Assembly (NCBI GenBank): GCA_944381055.1
Contig: CALWJQ010000097.1
Location: 30,605 to 94,604, forward strand
Source of the DNA: an uncultured Clostridia bacterium
GTDB taxonomy: Bacteria > Bacillota > Clostridia > Oscillospirales > Butyricicoccaceae
Length of the DNA stretch: 64,000 nucleotides
Direction of reading: 5' to 3'
Shown: piece after piece, positions 41,094 through 49,137 of the stretch
How the letters are laid out: every line of letters begins with the position of its first letter
Position numbering within the stretch: position 1 is the stretch's first letter
The notes under the pieces: generated by a model
What the model saw: only the letters and a program-made list of their open reading frames with translations
The model's database searches: none
What the model was told of the DNA's origin: nothing
Translations under genes and position numbers: made by a program

Positions 41094-43034
41094 GTGAACA
41101 TCGGAGGAAAGTACCCCGAACTGGCCAAAAAGCTGCGGGAGCATCTTGAGAGCTACTGCACAGACAAGACGGCCGGTATCAGCGCAGCCATCATCATCGG
41201 CGGCGAGGTCGTTGCAGCCTGCTGCGCCGGCACGCGCGGGACCGACCAGACCCCGGCCGACATCGGCGACTTGTACAACGTCGGTTCGGTGTCCAAGGTC
41301 TACTGTGCGGCCGCCGTCATGAAGCTGGCCGAGCTGGGCCTTGTCGAACTCGACCAGCCGGTTTACCGCTATCTGCCGCGGTTTAAAACGCGCGACGAAC
41401 GGTACAAAAAGATCACCGTGCGCATGACGCTGTGCCATTCGTCCGGCCTGCCCGGCTCCAACTACCGCAAATGCTTCGGCCCGGAGCCCATTTTTGAAAA
41501 CAGCCTGGACGAAAGCTTTGAGTACTGGCAGGACTGCAAGCTCAAGGCCGATCCCGGCGCGTTTTCCGTCTACTGCAACGAAGGCTTTGAACTGGCGGCC
41601 GCGCTGATTGAGCACATGAGCGGCATGAAGTATTATGATTTCCTCAAAAAATACATTCTCGACCCGCTGGGCATCACATCCTGCGGCTTCGGCCTGCACG
41701 CCATCGGCGATCGCCGCATGATGTCGGTGCGCGGGCAAAAGCCCGAGTTTGTCGGCGTCGTCGGCGCGGGCGCCATCCGCACCGATATGGCGGACTGCGC
41801 GCGCTTTGGGTATATGTTTATCGAGCCCAACGGCGTGCTCAGCCGTCAAAGCATTGATGAGATGTACAAAAAGCAGGGCGCAACCTTTCTGAACCACGAT
41901 CATTTCAGCGCCAATTACGGGCTTGGCTGGGACAGCGTCGCCTATACGTCCCCCGCTGTCAACTTTGGCCCCAATACCCTGGCCAAAGGCGGCACAACAA
42001 CGCAGTTCAGCAGCGAGCTGATTGTCAGCCCGGCGTATAAGATGTCGGCGGCCATTTCCGAAACCTCGGGCTTTGCAAAGCGCTCGTCCGAGATTCTGGC
42101 CGAACTGTGCGCCATTGCGCTCAAAGAACTGGGCTATCCGGACGCCGTGCCGGCTGTCCCCGAACCCAAAAAAGCCGTCCCCGTTCCCTCCGAGCTCAAA
42201 GAACGCCTTTCCGGCATGACCTTCTATGCCGCCTTCGGGCTGTTTAAGGTGTTCTTTGAAGACGAAACCCTGCGCCTGAAGATGTTTGCCGGCGGCGACA
42301 AATGGCAGGAACATCCCCTGGTTCCCGCCATGCAGTACGACGGCGAACAGTTTTTCCACAGCGGCGGCAGCGGCGTTTTTGAAGAACATGACGGCGTTAC
42401 ATACTTTATTCCCACGCTGCTGGGCGACGCCTGCCCGTTCTGCCAGACCGTCCCTGCCCTTCCCCCGATCAGCGCAGGCTGGCAGGCCCGTCTGGGCAAA
42501 AAATACCTGGCCTGCAACCTGCCCAGCCGCGACCTGTTCGAAAACAACGGGCACGCCGTCATCATCGAGCAGTCCTCGACCCCGGGCGTGCTGTGCTTCG
42601 CACAGCCCGGAGCGCCCGGAACGCCCCGCGGGCTGGTATTCGCCGCGTCGTGCGGCGACGACGACACCGATATGTTCCTAAGCGCCCCCGGCATGGGCGC
42701 CCGCGACCTGTACGCCCCCTTTATCACCCGCAAAGCCGGCGTCGAGTACCTGCAAATTACGGGCTTCCGCTATATCGAAGCCGACGCCGTTCCGGTGCTC
42801 GAAAGCGGCGACGTCTGCGTTGCGGGCGAACAGTTCAGCGCCCCGTTCCGCGTCGCCGCCGGCAGCAGGGTGCGTTTCTGCACGCCTGCCGGCGCGCGCG
42901 TTGTCATCACCAACGACGACCTTGAAACGGTCTGGGTGAGCGACAAGGGGCTTCCCCTGCCCGAAACGCTTGAGGCGGGTTACATGATTTTTGCCAGCGA
43001 CACCCCGGTCAACATTCCGGTCACTGTCGAATAA
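41094..43034 (+). CDS. Large class C beta-lactamase-like serine hydrolase
   Basis: 646 residues. The first 370 form a serine beta-lactamase/DD-peptidase fold: SVSK tetrad (in YNVGSVSKVYCAAAVMKLAELG) with nucleophile Ser and Lys, the YxN motif as YCN (VYCNEGFELAAALIEHMSG), LCHSSGLPG, and a KGG-like element AKGGTTTQ. The last 270 residues form beta-rich regions I cannot assign. No signal peptide or anchor, so it is probably intracellular, an esterase or peptidase rather than an antibiotic-resistance enzyme. Start at GTG 41094 with GGGAG 8 bases upstream. Confidence 0.82.
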   Translation: MNIGGKYPELAKKLREHLESYCTDKTAGISAAIIIGGEVVAACCAGTRGTDQTPADIGDLYNVGSVSKVYCAAAVMKLAELGLVELDQPVYRYLPRFKTRDERYKKITVRMTLCHSSGLPGSNYRKCFGPEPIFENSLDESFEYWQDCKLKADPGAFSVYCNEGFELAAALIEHMSGMKYYDFLKKYILDPLGITSCGFGLHAIGDRRMMSVRGQKPEFVGVVGAGAIRTDMADCARFGYMFIEPNGVLSRQSIDEMYKKQGATFLNHDHFSANYGLGWDSVAYTSPAVNFGPNTLAKGGTTTQFSSELIVSPAYKMSAAISETSGFAKRSSEILAELCAIALKELGYPDAVPAVPEPKKAVPVPSELKERLSGMTFYAAFGLFKVFFEDETLRLKMFAGGDKWQEHPLVPAMQYDGEQFFHSGGSGVFEEHDGVTYFIPTLLGDACPFCQTVPALPPISAGWQARLGKKYLACNLPSRDLFENNGHAVIIEQSSTPGVLCFAQPGAPGTPRGLVFAASCGDDDTDMFLSAPGMGARDLYAPFITRKAGVEYLQITGFRYIEADAVPVLESGDVCVAGEQFSAPFRVAAGSRVRFCTPAGARVVITNDDLETVWVSDKGLPLPETLEAGYMIFASDTPVNIPVTVE

Positions 43035-43049
43035 CAGCCCGATTCACGC

Positions 43050-43075
43050 AAAAGGCGTCCCGAGGGACGCCTTTT
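43050..43075. terminator. Bidirectional terminator between the hydrolase and DUF1848 genes
   Basis: AAAAGGCGTCCC (43050-43061) pairs with GGGACGCCTTTT (43064-43075); the innermost pairs probably open to a CGAG-type loop. It ends 7 bp from the DUF1848 gene stop. Confidence 0.85.
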
Positions 43076-43082
43076 CCCTGTC

Positions 43083-44009
43083 TTAAAACAGGCAGATTTG
43101 CTCGTCCGACCACTTTTCCTGCCGGGCTTCGTGCACCAGGTCGTCCGGGCGCGCGCCTCCCACCAGAAAGGGAGAATGCGGATCGTGCATGGCCCGGTTC
43201 CGGCGCACCGCTTCCGCGCTGGAATTGGCATAGCAGTACCGGCACAGATGTCCGCAAGTGTCATACTGGCCGATATCGCCGGTCAGCAGGCAGCCGCACC
43301 GTCCGCGCGGCGGCTGACGGTGCGGGACGCGCAGTTTTTTCCCCAGAGCCGCTTCATAGACGCGCGGGGTCATACACCCGCCGCAGTCGACGCCAAACGG
43401 GGCCAGCTCATCTCCTTCGGCGCAGGACATCAGCGTCATGCCGTATGCCTGCGCAATACGGGCCATTTCCCGCCCCAGAAACAGGCGCTGCCGCGCCGGC
43501 ACCTCGCGCGCCTCGGGAAAGTTGCGCCGAACCTTTTGATACAGGTCGATAAAACTGATGACGCACCGCTGCGTACTGCCGGCCAGGTACGCAGCCATGT
43601 TCTCAAAATCTCGCAGGTGGCGTTCGGGAGTATATGTCCCGGACAAAAAAATCGGGTCGTACCGCCACCCCACGGCACGGCTCCCCACCGCTTCGGACAG
43701 GCGCCGGAAATCCCGCATGACCTGCATTTTATCCGGCACATGGGGTTCGATGTCCGGGCCGTAGGGGGTGATGGTCACATACCAGAACTGCCCGTAAGGC
43801 GACAGCCTGCCGAGATACGGCAGCAGGGGCGCAGGGTTTTTGGTACAGAACCCAATCGCGTCGACCACATCGGGCGACAGTCTGTACCGGGTCACCGCAC
43901 GCAAATGATACGGGTTCCGAACGCAGACAAAGCCAGCCTCCAGCCGGTTCAAAAACCATTCGGCGTAAAAAGCGGGGATGTCGGTCCGCAGCCCGGTCTG
44001 GATGATCAT
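43083..44009 (-). CDS. DUF1848-family protein with C-terminal CxxxCxxC cluster
   Basis: 308 residues, start at ATG 44009 (MIIQTGLRTDIPAFY), with AAAGGGGGA 4 bases upstream; the frame upstream overlaps another gene and is not used. DUF1848 hallmarks: TGLRTDIPAFYAEWFLNRLEAGFV, VRNPYHLRAV, GFCTKNPAPLLPYL, WYVTITPYGPDIEPHVPDK and GWRYDPIFLS. Near the C-terminus DTCGHLCRYCYANSS has the CX3CX2C spacing of radical-SAM iron-sulfur sites, and further Cys occur in DCGGC. A TIM-barrel radical-SAM-like or tRNA/DNA repair role has been suggested for relatives but none is proven. Confidence 0.85.
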   Translation of the reverse strand: MIIQTGLRTDIPAFYAEWFLNRLEAGFVCVRNPYHLRAVTRYRLSPDVVDAIGFCTKNPAPLLPYLGRLSPYGQFWYVTITPYGPDIEPHVPDKMQVMRDFRRLSEAVGSRAVGWRYDPIFLSGTYTPERHLRDFENMAAYLAGSTQRCVISFIDLYQKVRRNFPEAREVPARQRLFLGREMARIAQAYGMTLMSCAEGDELAPFGVDCGGCMTPRVYEAALGKKLRVPHRQPPRGRCGCLLTGDIGQYDTCGHLCRYCYANSSAEAVRRNRAMHDPHSPFLVGGARPDDLVHEARQEKWSDEQICLF

Positions 44010-44046
44010 GTCGTCCCCCTTTCGCCTGAAAAGACGGCTGCTTTTT

Positions 44047-44538
44047 CTATTGCCGGCCGGCGTTCCCGCAAGCGGAACGCTGCTGTTTGATTTCCAGGCA
44101 GTAAAACGACGGCCTGTCCGGGTATGTTTTATCTGGAATGTTCCAAATTTCCGCATCGTCCATTTCCCGGATGTGCGCAGTGGTGAGCTCGTCCATGGAA
44201 ATCGTCCGCCTGTGAATAACCGGCCTGTCCTCAAATTCCCAGTAATCTGTCAGCCATACATGCCAAAGTTCTACTGACGATGTGTAGCGCAGGGCATTTT
44301 TCAGATATTCCGCCAGCCGCTGCGCCCTGCCTTCTGTGAACCGCGGCCACTCCAGCCAAACGCCGTTTTTCTTTTCCGTATACGTTTGTACATCGGCAAA
44401 AACATGCAGAAAATAGTTGTCATCTGCGCCGCCGTCATCTATCGTACCGTCATCAAGGTTGATTTTCAACGGATATTCCTGCGCGGGGGATACTTCTTCC
44501 AGCGGGGAATCCGAAGCTATGAATGTACATACGCTCAT
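44047..44538 (-). CDS. Uncharacterised protein, AT-richer than its surroundings
   Basis: 163 residues, cytoplasmic, acidic, no motif known to me. MSVCTFIASDSPLEEVSPAQEYP at the start and YTSSVELWHVWLTDYWEFEDRP in the middle are strikingly Trp/Tyr/Asp-rich, and proteins of this shape recur as hypotheticals across gut Clostridia (from memory, not checked). A promoter was not found. It is upstream of DUF1848 on the same strand, 37 bp before that gene, so they may be cotranscribed. Base composition suggests it arrived separately from its neighbours. Confidence 0.65.
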   Translation of the reverse strand: MSVCTFIASDSPLEEVSPAQEYPLKINLDDGTIDDGGADDNYFLHVFADVQTYTEKKNGVWLEWPRFTEGRAQRLAEYLKNALRYTSSVELWHVWLTDYWEFEDRPVIHRRTISMDELTTAHIREMDDAEIWNIPDKTYPDRPSFYCLEIKQQRSACGNAGRQ

Positions 44539-44744
44539 AAAGCACCTCTATCAGCATCGATTTTCCGTCCGACTTATCGTATTATACCATATTCAAGGTT
44601 TTGATTCCATCCGCTTGCGCTATTGTTACGGTACAACCGGGCTGCCTGCCGCCGCACAGCGGCCTTCGTTTGAAAGCGGCAGCAAGTTCGGCTGTGCTTT
44701 GCAATGCAAAAGGCAGCCGCCTTTCAGCTGCTGCCCTGTTTTTC

Positions 44745-44777
44745 TGGAGCGGATGACGAGGCTCGAACCCGCTACCT
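44745..44777 (-). pseudogene. Truncated copy of tRNA-Gly (3' 33 nt)
   Basis: Minus-strand sequence equivalent to the variable loop, T arm, acceptor 3' strand and CCA end of the tRNA-Gly at 44916-44991, with one difference in the T arm. No D arm or anticodon arm accompanies it, so it cannot make a tRNA. Confidence 0.85.
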
Positions 44778-44878
44778 GTGACACCCCGCCAAAACCGCGG
44801 TTTTGACGGGGACCCCCATTAATTTTATACGCCTTCGGCGGCGGTGGAGGCAGCAAGTTCGGCTGCGCTTTGCAATGC

Positions 44879-44906
44879 AAAAGGCAGCCGCTTTTCAGCT
44901 GCTGCC
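44879..44906 (-). terminator. Terminator after tRNA-Gly
   Basis: Minus strand GGCAGC (44906-44901) and GCTGCC (44888-44883) form a stem around a loop containing AGCTGAAAAGCG; TTTT follows at 44882-44879. The same hairpin recurs in the left direct repeat (44712-44735). Confidence 0.7.
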
Positions 44907-44915
44907 CTGTCTTTC

Positions 44916-44991
44916 TGGAGCGGATGACGAGGCTCGAACTCGCTACCTCCACCTTGGCAAGGTGGCGCTCTACCAGATGAGCTACATCCGC
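44916..44991 (-). tRNA. tRNA-Gly (GCC)
   Basis: 76 nt including the encoded CCA. Acceptor GCGGATG/CATCCGC, D loop ATCTGGTA, anticodon stem CCACC/GGTGG around TTGCCAA (anticodon GCC), T loop TTCGAGC. Confidence 0.97.
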
Positions 44992-45065
44992 AAGTGCTCT
45001 ATTAGTATACTGAAAACTGCGGTGTTTGTCAAGCCTCTTTTTTATTTTCCTTCGTCCGGGCGTGT

Positions 45066-45097
45066 AAAGGGCCTGAAACCGCAGCTTCAGGCCCTTT
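45066..45097 (-). terminator. Hairpin after the transglutaminase-like lipoprotein gene
   Basis: AAAGGGCCTGAA (45066-45077) pairs with TTCAGGCCCTTT (45086-45097), loop ACCGCAGC. T-rich tail on the minus strand is short. Confidence 0.65.
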
Positions 45098-45112
45098 GCT
45101 GGCTTATTCGGT

Positions 45113-46264
45113 TCAGGAAGCAAATGTGTACAGTGTCGGGCTCCACTCAAAGCGCTGCGCCGCTTCTTCCGTATTGAACACATACTGCACCGCAGCCTCG
45201 CCGCCCTCTTCCGCAGGCGGGACGGCTTCCTGCGACAACAGATCAAGGTGCAGCCACCCATCGTCTGTTTGAACGGCAAGCCACCAGTAGACCTCCCCTT
45301 CACGACTTCCGATGACGACCGTACAGTCCAGCCCCAGGCGGGACGCCAGCTCCTGCGCCGCCAGCACCAGCCCGGACTGCGCCGCCGTGCGTTCGACCAG
45401 CGCGCCATAAGCGGTATACACCGACGTCTTTTTCTGCAAACCGCCCGTCTCGCTGACCACACGGGTTGCCTCTTCATCGACCTGTACGTTGCCGAGCAGC
45501 CATTCAGCCACCCGTCCCAACGTTTCCCGCTCCGTCTCACCCGGCGTCAGCTCCGCTGCGATTTGGCCGGCCGCCTCGCGGACCTGTTCCGCCTGCGCTT
45601 TCAGTGCCGCGGGATCATCCAGATACTGCACATTGATTTCGACGATGCGGTGATAAGCGCCTTCAGGGTAAGAAGTGAGCGTAACGCTGTCCAGTCCGAC
45701 GGCGTACTCACCCGCCGCGGCCCAGCTCTTCATGATCCGGTCCATGAACTGCGCATCTGAATCAGTGACCCAGGAAAAAGAAAAGGCCTGTCTGTCCCCA
45801 AACGCGCTGAAAAGGGCCGTCATCTGCCGTTCGAACTCGCCGTCTTCCAAAATCTCAACGACATCGCGGATCTCCGCCCCCGTACGGCGGTACTGGATGG
45901 TTACGCTGACATCCATTTCAGACAGTATACGGGTTTTGTCAAAACCAATACCCTGAACGGCGTAAACGCCGAGCGGATACACAGTCATAAAATATTCGCG
46001 AACCGCCTCGAGATCCTCGTCCAGATCGCCGCGATAATCGCTGATGCGGATGTTGTCGCTTTCCCGTCCCGAACGAATCATGTTTTGCAGCGCGGTCTGC
46101 AACATATAATAATTGCTGATCGCATTGGCCGGCGTTTCACCGCTGTCCCCCAGCTGTGCGACATGTTCTTTTTCCTGATAATACTCGCCGCTTGCGCTCG
46201 CGCAGCCGCCCAGGATAAGCAGCATGGCGAGCAGCAGGCAGATCCATCGATTTTGACCAGCCAC
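45113..46264 (-). CDS. Lipoprotein with a degenerate transglutaminase-like domain
   Basis: 383 residues. Signal peptide with lipobox LILGGC (Cys at residue 21). The first 230 residues after it have no recognised family; they include a segment YMTVYPLGVYAVQGIGFD-like region and SYPEGAYHRIVEINVQYLDDP. The C-terminal 110 residues (VAEWLLGNVQVDEEATR to LHLDLL) follow the transglutaminase-core order, but the catalytic Cys position of the usual VCEGYA box reads AAQSGLV, and the His of HAWN reads YWWLAV; only the Asp of HLDL remains. It is therefore expected to bind rather than cross-link or cleave. The downstream operon (LUD, YitT genes) is upstream of it on the same strand. Confidence 0.72.
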   Translation of the reverse strand: MAGQNRWICLLLAMLLILGGCASASGEYYQEKEHVAQLGDSGETPANAISNYYMLQTALQNMIRSGRESDNIRISDYRGDLDEDLEAVREYFMTVYPLGVYAVQGIGFDKTRILSEMDVSVTIQYRRTGAEIRDVVEILEDGEFERQMTALFSAFGDRQAFSFSWVTDSDAQFMDRIMKSWAAAGEYAVGLDSVTLTSYPEGAYHRIVEINVQYLDDPAALKAQAEQVREAAGQIAAELTPGETERETLGRVAEWLLGNVQVDEEATRVVSETGGLQKKTSVYTAYGALVERTAAQSGLVLAAQELASRLGLDCTVVIGSREGEVYWWLAVQTDDGWLHLDLLSQEAVPPAEEGGEAAVQYVFNTEEAAQRFEWSPTLYTFAS

Positions 46265-46297
46265 AGCACTGCTCCTCCCGAACGGGCTTTCCTGTTT

Positions 46298-46891
46298 TCA
46301 GTACCCCAGCGTCTCGCCGACCAGCAAGACTTTACAGCGCCCAACGCCGTTGGGCTTTCCCATGATAACGCTCAAAATATTGCAGATGCGGCCGCTGCTG
46401 CGGCAATCGTGACATTTTCCATCAACTGCACAGGGGGTTTGGGCCTTCAGCCGCTGCGCGTTGCGCGGCGCCGCCACCTGCCGCGCCCGCTCGATCGCAG
46501 CGTTCAAATCGGGCGCCAGCTTGTTGACGCCGACGACATAGTAAACGCTTTCGCAGCCGTACATGGCGCCTGCAACGCGGTTGCCCGTTCCGTCGATGTT
46601 GACGATTTCACCGGTCTCGGCCAGGGCGTTGGCCGACGCCATATAAACCTGTGCGTCGCACTCAATCTGCCGCTGGTTGTCGCTGCGCTCCACCCAGTGC
46701 CAGTAAACGTCGTTGCGTTCCCGCAATGCATCAAAGGCACCCATGTCACGCAGCGTGACCGAACCGCCGAACACCACCCGTTTACCCTGCACTTCGGCGC
46801 ACAGCGCCTCGAGCGCCTGGGCCGCAGTCTCATAGTACTCCGCTTCGATATGGCGTGCATGCAGGTTTTTCAATGTTTTTTCAATATCCAT
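46298..46891 (-). CDS. LUD-domain protein (LutC/YkgG-like)
   Basis: 197 residues of the LUD (DUF162) fold: RHIEAEYYETAAQALEALCAEV, GKRVVFGGSVTLRDMG, ADAQVYMASANALAETGEIVNIDGTGNRVAGAMYG, VYYVVGVNKLAPDLNAAIERAR. The C-terminus has a four-Cys motif (CAVDGKCHDCRSSGRICN) seen in stand-alone clostridial LUD proteins. In Bacillus LutC works with LutA/LutB in lactate oxidation; neither partner is nearby, so the substrate is open. 15 bp after the YitT gene on the same strand. Confidence 0.88.
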   Translation of the reverse strand: MDIEKTLKNLHARHIEAEYYETAAQALEALCAEVQGKRVVFGGSVTLRDMGAFDALRERNDVYWHWVERSDNQRQIECDAQVYMASANALAETGEIVNIDGTGNRVAGAMYGCESVYYVVGVNKLAPDLNAAIERARQVAAPRNAQRLKAQTPCAVDGKCHDCRSSGRICNILSVIMGKPNGVGRCKVLLVGETLGY

Positions 46892-46906
46892 TCCGCATTT
46901 CCTTTC

Positions 46907-47773
46907 TCACAGCTGCTGTTGGTGATGATCCTTGAATCCTTCGCCGAAAATTTCGGTGGCGGATGTGACAATCATAAACGCTTTGGGATCCTCTTCGCGC
47001 ACGATTTGGCGCGCCTGCGGAAAGACCTGCTTGTGCATGGCGCACAAAATCACTTTTTTCGCCGTCTCGGTATACGCCCCAATGCCTTCCAGGTACGTGA
47101 CGCCGACGTCGAGCTCCATAAGACGCGCGGCGATCGGCCGATCCGCTTCGGTGATGATATACAGCAGCTTGGCGCCGTCCGCGCCGTACAGCACCGTGTC
47201 AAAGACAATGGTAAAGACGATCATGGCGATTGTCGCATACAGCGCGCGATCAATGTTGTGGAAGATAACGGCCGACAGAATAACGATGACCGAGTCGGTC
47301 AGCAAAAACAGCTTGCCCGTTTTGACGTGCGGATAATACAATTTGATGACGCGGACGATGACGTCGGTACCGCCCGTCGTGCCGCCGGCATGAAAGACAA
47401 TACCCATACCGACGCCCAGCAAAGCGCCGCCGGACGCCGCCGCCAGCAGCGGGTCGACGGTCAGCGCCCCCCACTGCCCGATGATGTCAATGGCCAAAGA
47501 CGAAAAAACCGTTGTAAACACGGTCGACAGCATGACCCTGACGCCCAGTTTCCACAGTCCCAGCAGCATCAGCGGGATATTGATGCACAGCACCACCATA
47601 CCGGTGGGCAGATCGGTCAAAAAGTTGATGATAATCGCCATGCCTGTTACGCCGCCGGGCGCCAGCTGGTTCGGATCCAGAAACAGCGCGATGGCCGCAG
47701 CGTAAATCAGGCTGCCTGCGATCAGCATCAGGCCGTTTTTTATAAATAGACGTCTTTGTTTGGCCTTTCCCAC
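46907..47773 (-). CDS. YitT-family membrane protein
   Basis: 288 residues: five or six transmembrane helices (about 12-165) of the YitT/DUF161 type (LFLDPNQLAPGGVTGMAIIINFLT, GGTTGGTDVIVRVIK) and a C-terminal cytoplasmic DUF2179 domain (about 205-285, KLLYIITEADRPIAARLMELDVGVTYLEGIGAYT). Function unproven; widespread in Firmicutes. First gene of the unit, with its own promoter. Confidence 0.93.
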   Translation of the reverse strand: MGKAKQRRLFIKNGLMLIAGSLIYAAAIALFLDPNQLAPGGVTGMAIIINFLTDLPTGMVVLCINIPLMLLGLWKLGVRVMLSTVFTTVFSSLAIDIIGQWGALTVDPLLAAASGGALLGVGMGIVFHAGGTTGGTDVIVRVIKLYYPHVKTGKLFLLTDSVIVILSAVIFHNIDRALYATIAMIVFTIVFDTVLYGADGAKLLYIITEADRPIAARLMELDVGVTYLEGIGAYTETAKKVILCAMHKQVFPQARQIVREEDPKAFMIVTSATEIFGEGFKDHHQQQL

Positions 47774-47810
47774 CGTGTGATCCCTCGTTTCAATATACTA
47801 AATCGATTTT

Positions 47811-47840
47811 ATTATACTCTATTTTTCTCCCGCAAGTCAA
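47811..47840 (-). promoter_or_regulatory. Promoter of the YitT gene
   Basis: Minus strand TTGACT (47835-47840), 18-bp spacer, TATAAT (47811-47816). Confidence 0.75.
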
Positions 47841-47900
47841 GGAAGACAGCGTTTTTCATCCGCCCTGCCCCGGCCTTAAAACTTTCCGGGCATTTGCGGC

Positions 47901-47929
47901 TTGCTATTTTGTCCGCTTTATTATATGAT
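47901..47929 (+). promoter_or_regulatory. Promoter of the BMP-type lipoprotein gene
   Basis: TTGCTA (47901-47906), 17-bp spacer, TATGAT (47924-47929); 77 bp before the ATG. Confidence 0.65.
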
Positions 47930-48006
47930 AAAGAAGCCCAACCCGCACCCCTGCGGCAAGACTGCCCGCAAAAAATGTTACACAGCCCATTTCTCGGAGG
48001 AATTGA

Positions 48007-49089
48007 ATGATGAAAACCACACGGCTGGCCGCTTTTGCCTTGTGCGCGGCGCTATTGCTTCTTTTGCCGTTGTCCGGATGTTCACACGGCGGCGACCTGA
48101 TGATTTGCCTGGTGACCAACGGCGGATCGATTACCGACCGCACCGTCAACCAAAGCGCATGGGAAGGGATTACCGCCGCCAGCGCGGAATACGGCTTTAC
48201 CCCCAAAAGCCTGGGCGCGCGCAGCAGCTCGACGGCCGACTTTTTGAGCCATATTGAAAGCCTGTACGGCGAAGGGTACCGCGTGTTTGTACTGCCCGGC
48301 ATTTTGTTCACCGAAGCGCTTGAAACGGCGCAGGGGCAGTATCCCGACTGTCTGTTCATCGCTGTGGATTTCACGCCGTCTGTCGTAGAGCCCAACACGG
48401 TCAGCCTGACCTTTGCAGACGAGCAGGCCGCCTTTCTTGCCGGCTTCGCCGCTGCGGTTGAATTAAAAGAAGGCTCGTTCGGCGGCATTTTCGGCATGGA
48501 ACTGCCCTCGACCCAGCACAGCAGCTGGGGCTTCCAGCAGGGCGTTCTGTACGCCAATGAACACTATGGCACCGCCGTCACCCTTGACGCGCAAAACTTT
48601 GTCTACGCCGGCACCTATGCCGACGACCAGTTGGGGCAGCAGCTGGCAGCCGAAATGTATGACCGCGGCGTCACCTGCATCTATGCGTCTGCCGGCCGCA
48701 CCGGCTCGGGCGTCATCACCGAAGCGCGGGCGCGTACCGCAGCCGGCGAAACCCTGTGGTGCGTCGGCGATGACACCGATCAGCTGATGCTCGGCGTTTA
48801 TGTGGGCGCAGACTCGGCCGTTCTCACCTCGTCTGTCAAGGACATCGCCGGCGCCGTCGAAAACGTTATCGGCCAGATTGCCGACGACGCCTTCCCCGGC
48901 GGTCAGACCCTGGTTTATGACATATCGACCGACTCTGTCGGCATCCCCATTCCCGAAGAGCCGGACGAAGGCGAAGAGCCGGATGGCAATTTAAGCGCCG
49001 CTACGCTCGCCGCCGTGCAGGAAGTTTATGCGCTTCTGAAGTCAGGCGACATCACCGTCAGCATCAGCGGCGAAGGGTTGATCCCCTGA
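48007..49089 (+). CDS. BMP-family substrate-binding lipoprotein
   Basis: 360 residues with lipobox PLSGC (Cys at residue 25) and a Med/BmpA-like periplasmic-binding fold: ICLVTNGGSITDRTVNQSAWEGI, FVLPGILFTEALETAQGQYPDCLFIAVD, LTFADEQAAFLAGFAAAVE, FGGIFGMELPSTQHSSWGFQQGV and CIYASAGRTGSGVITEA. These proteins bind nucleosides or related compounds for ABC uptake, but no permease or ATPase is adjacent, so it may use a transporter elsewhere or act as a sensor. CGGAGG precedes the ATG. Ends with an acidic linker and short helix. Confidence 0.87.
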   Translation: MMKTTRLAAFALCAALLLLLPLSGCSHGGDLMICLVTNGGSITDRTVNQSAWEGITAASAEYGFTPKSLGARSSSTADFLSHIESLYGEGYRVFVLPGILFTEALETAQGQYPDCLFIAVDFTPSVVEPNTVSLTFADEQAAFLAGFAAAVELKEGSFGGIFGMELPSTQHSSWGFQQGVLYANEHYGTAVTLDAQNFVYAGTYADDQLGQQLAAEMYDRGVTCIYASAGRTGSGVITEARARTAAGETLWCVGDDTDQLMLGVYVGADSAVLTSSVKDIAGAVENVIGQIADDAFPGGQTLVYDISTDSVGIPIPEEPDEGEEPDGNLSAATLAAVQEVYALLKSGDITVSISGEGLIP

Positions 49090-49105
49090 TCGAAAAGCAA
49101 ACAGA

Positions 49106-49137
49106 AAAAGGCCGCCCCCGCGGGGCGGCTTTTTTTA
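49106..49137. terminator. Bidirectional terminator between the BMP gene and dnaJ
   Basis: GCCGCCCC (49111-49118) pairs with GGGGCGGC (49122-49129), loop CGC, T run 49130-49136 and A run before it. The T run overlaps the dnaJ stop end. Confidence 0.88.

Larger units (their letters stand above)
44678..44948. repeat. Two 100-bp direct repeats, one carrying the tRNA-Gly 3' half as a remnant
   Basis: Copies 44678-44777 and 44849-44948, 171 bp apart, differ at about four positions. Each covers the region downstream of tRNA-Gly, its hairpin terminator and the last 33 nt of the tRNA. Only the right copy continues into a full tRNA. Between them lie 71 bp with a near-perfect palindrome, CCCCGCCAAAACCG/CGGTTTTGACGGGG (44784-44811). 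This is the pattern left when something integrates at or duplicates a tRNA 3' end. Confidence 0.85.

Noticed and set aside
41094..43034. Antibiotic-resistance beta-lactamase
   Set aside because: The SxxK fold is present but there is no export signal, and the protein is far larger than lactamases; a cytoplasmic esterase or peptidase is more likely.
44745..44777. Second tRNA-Gly gene
   Set aside because: Only the 3' third of the tRNA is present; D and anticodon arms are missing.
44626..45540. 304-codon minus-strand frame across the tRNA-Gly and the repeat region
   Set aside because: It crosses the tRNA and the repeat copies and overlaps the lipoprotein gene out of frame; its repeated segments simply come from the duplicated DNA.
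46085..47749. 554-codon plus-strand open frame across the LUD and YitT genes
   Set aside because: Both minus-strand genes have clear family signatures; the plus-strand frame has none.
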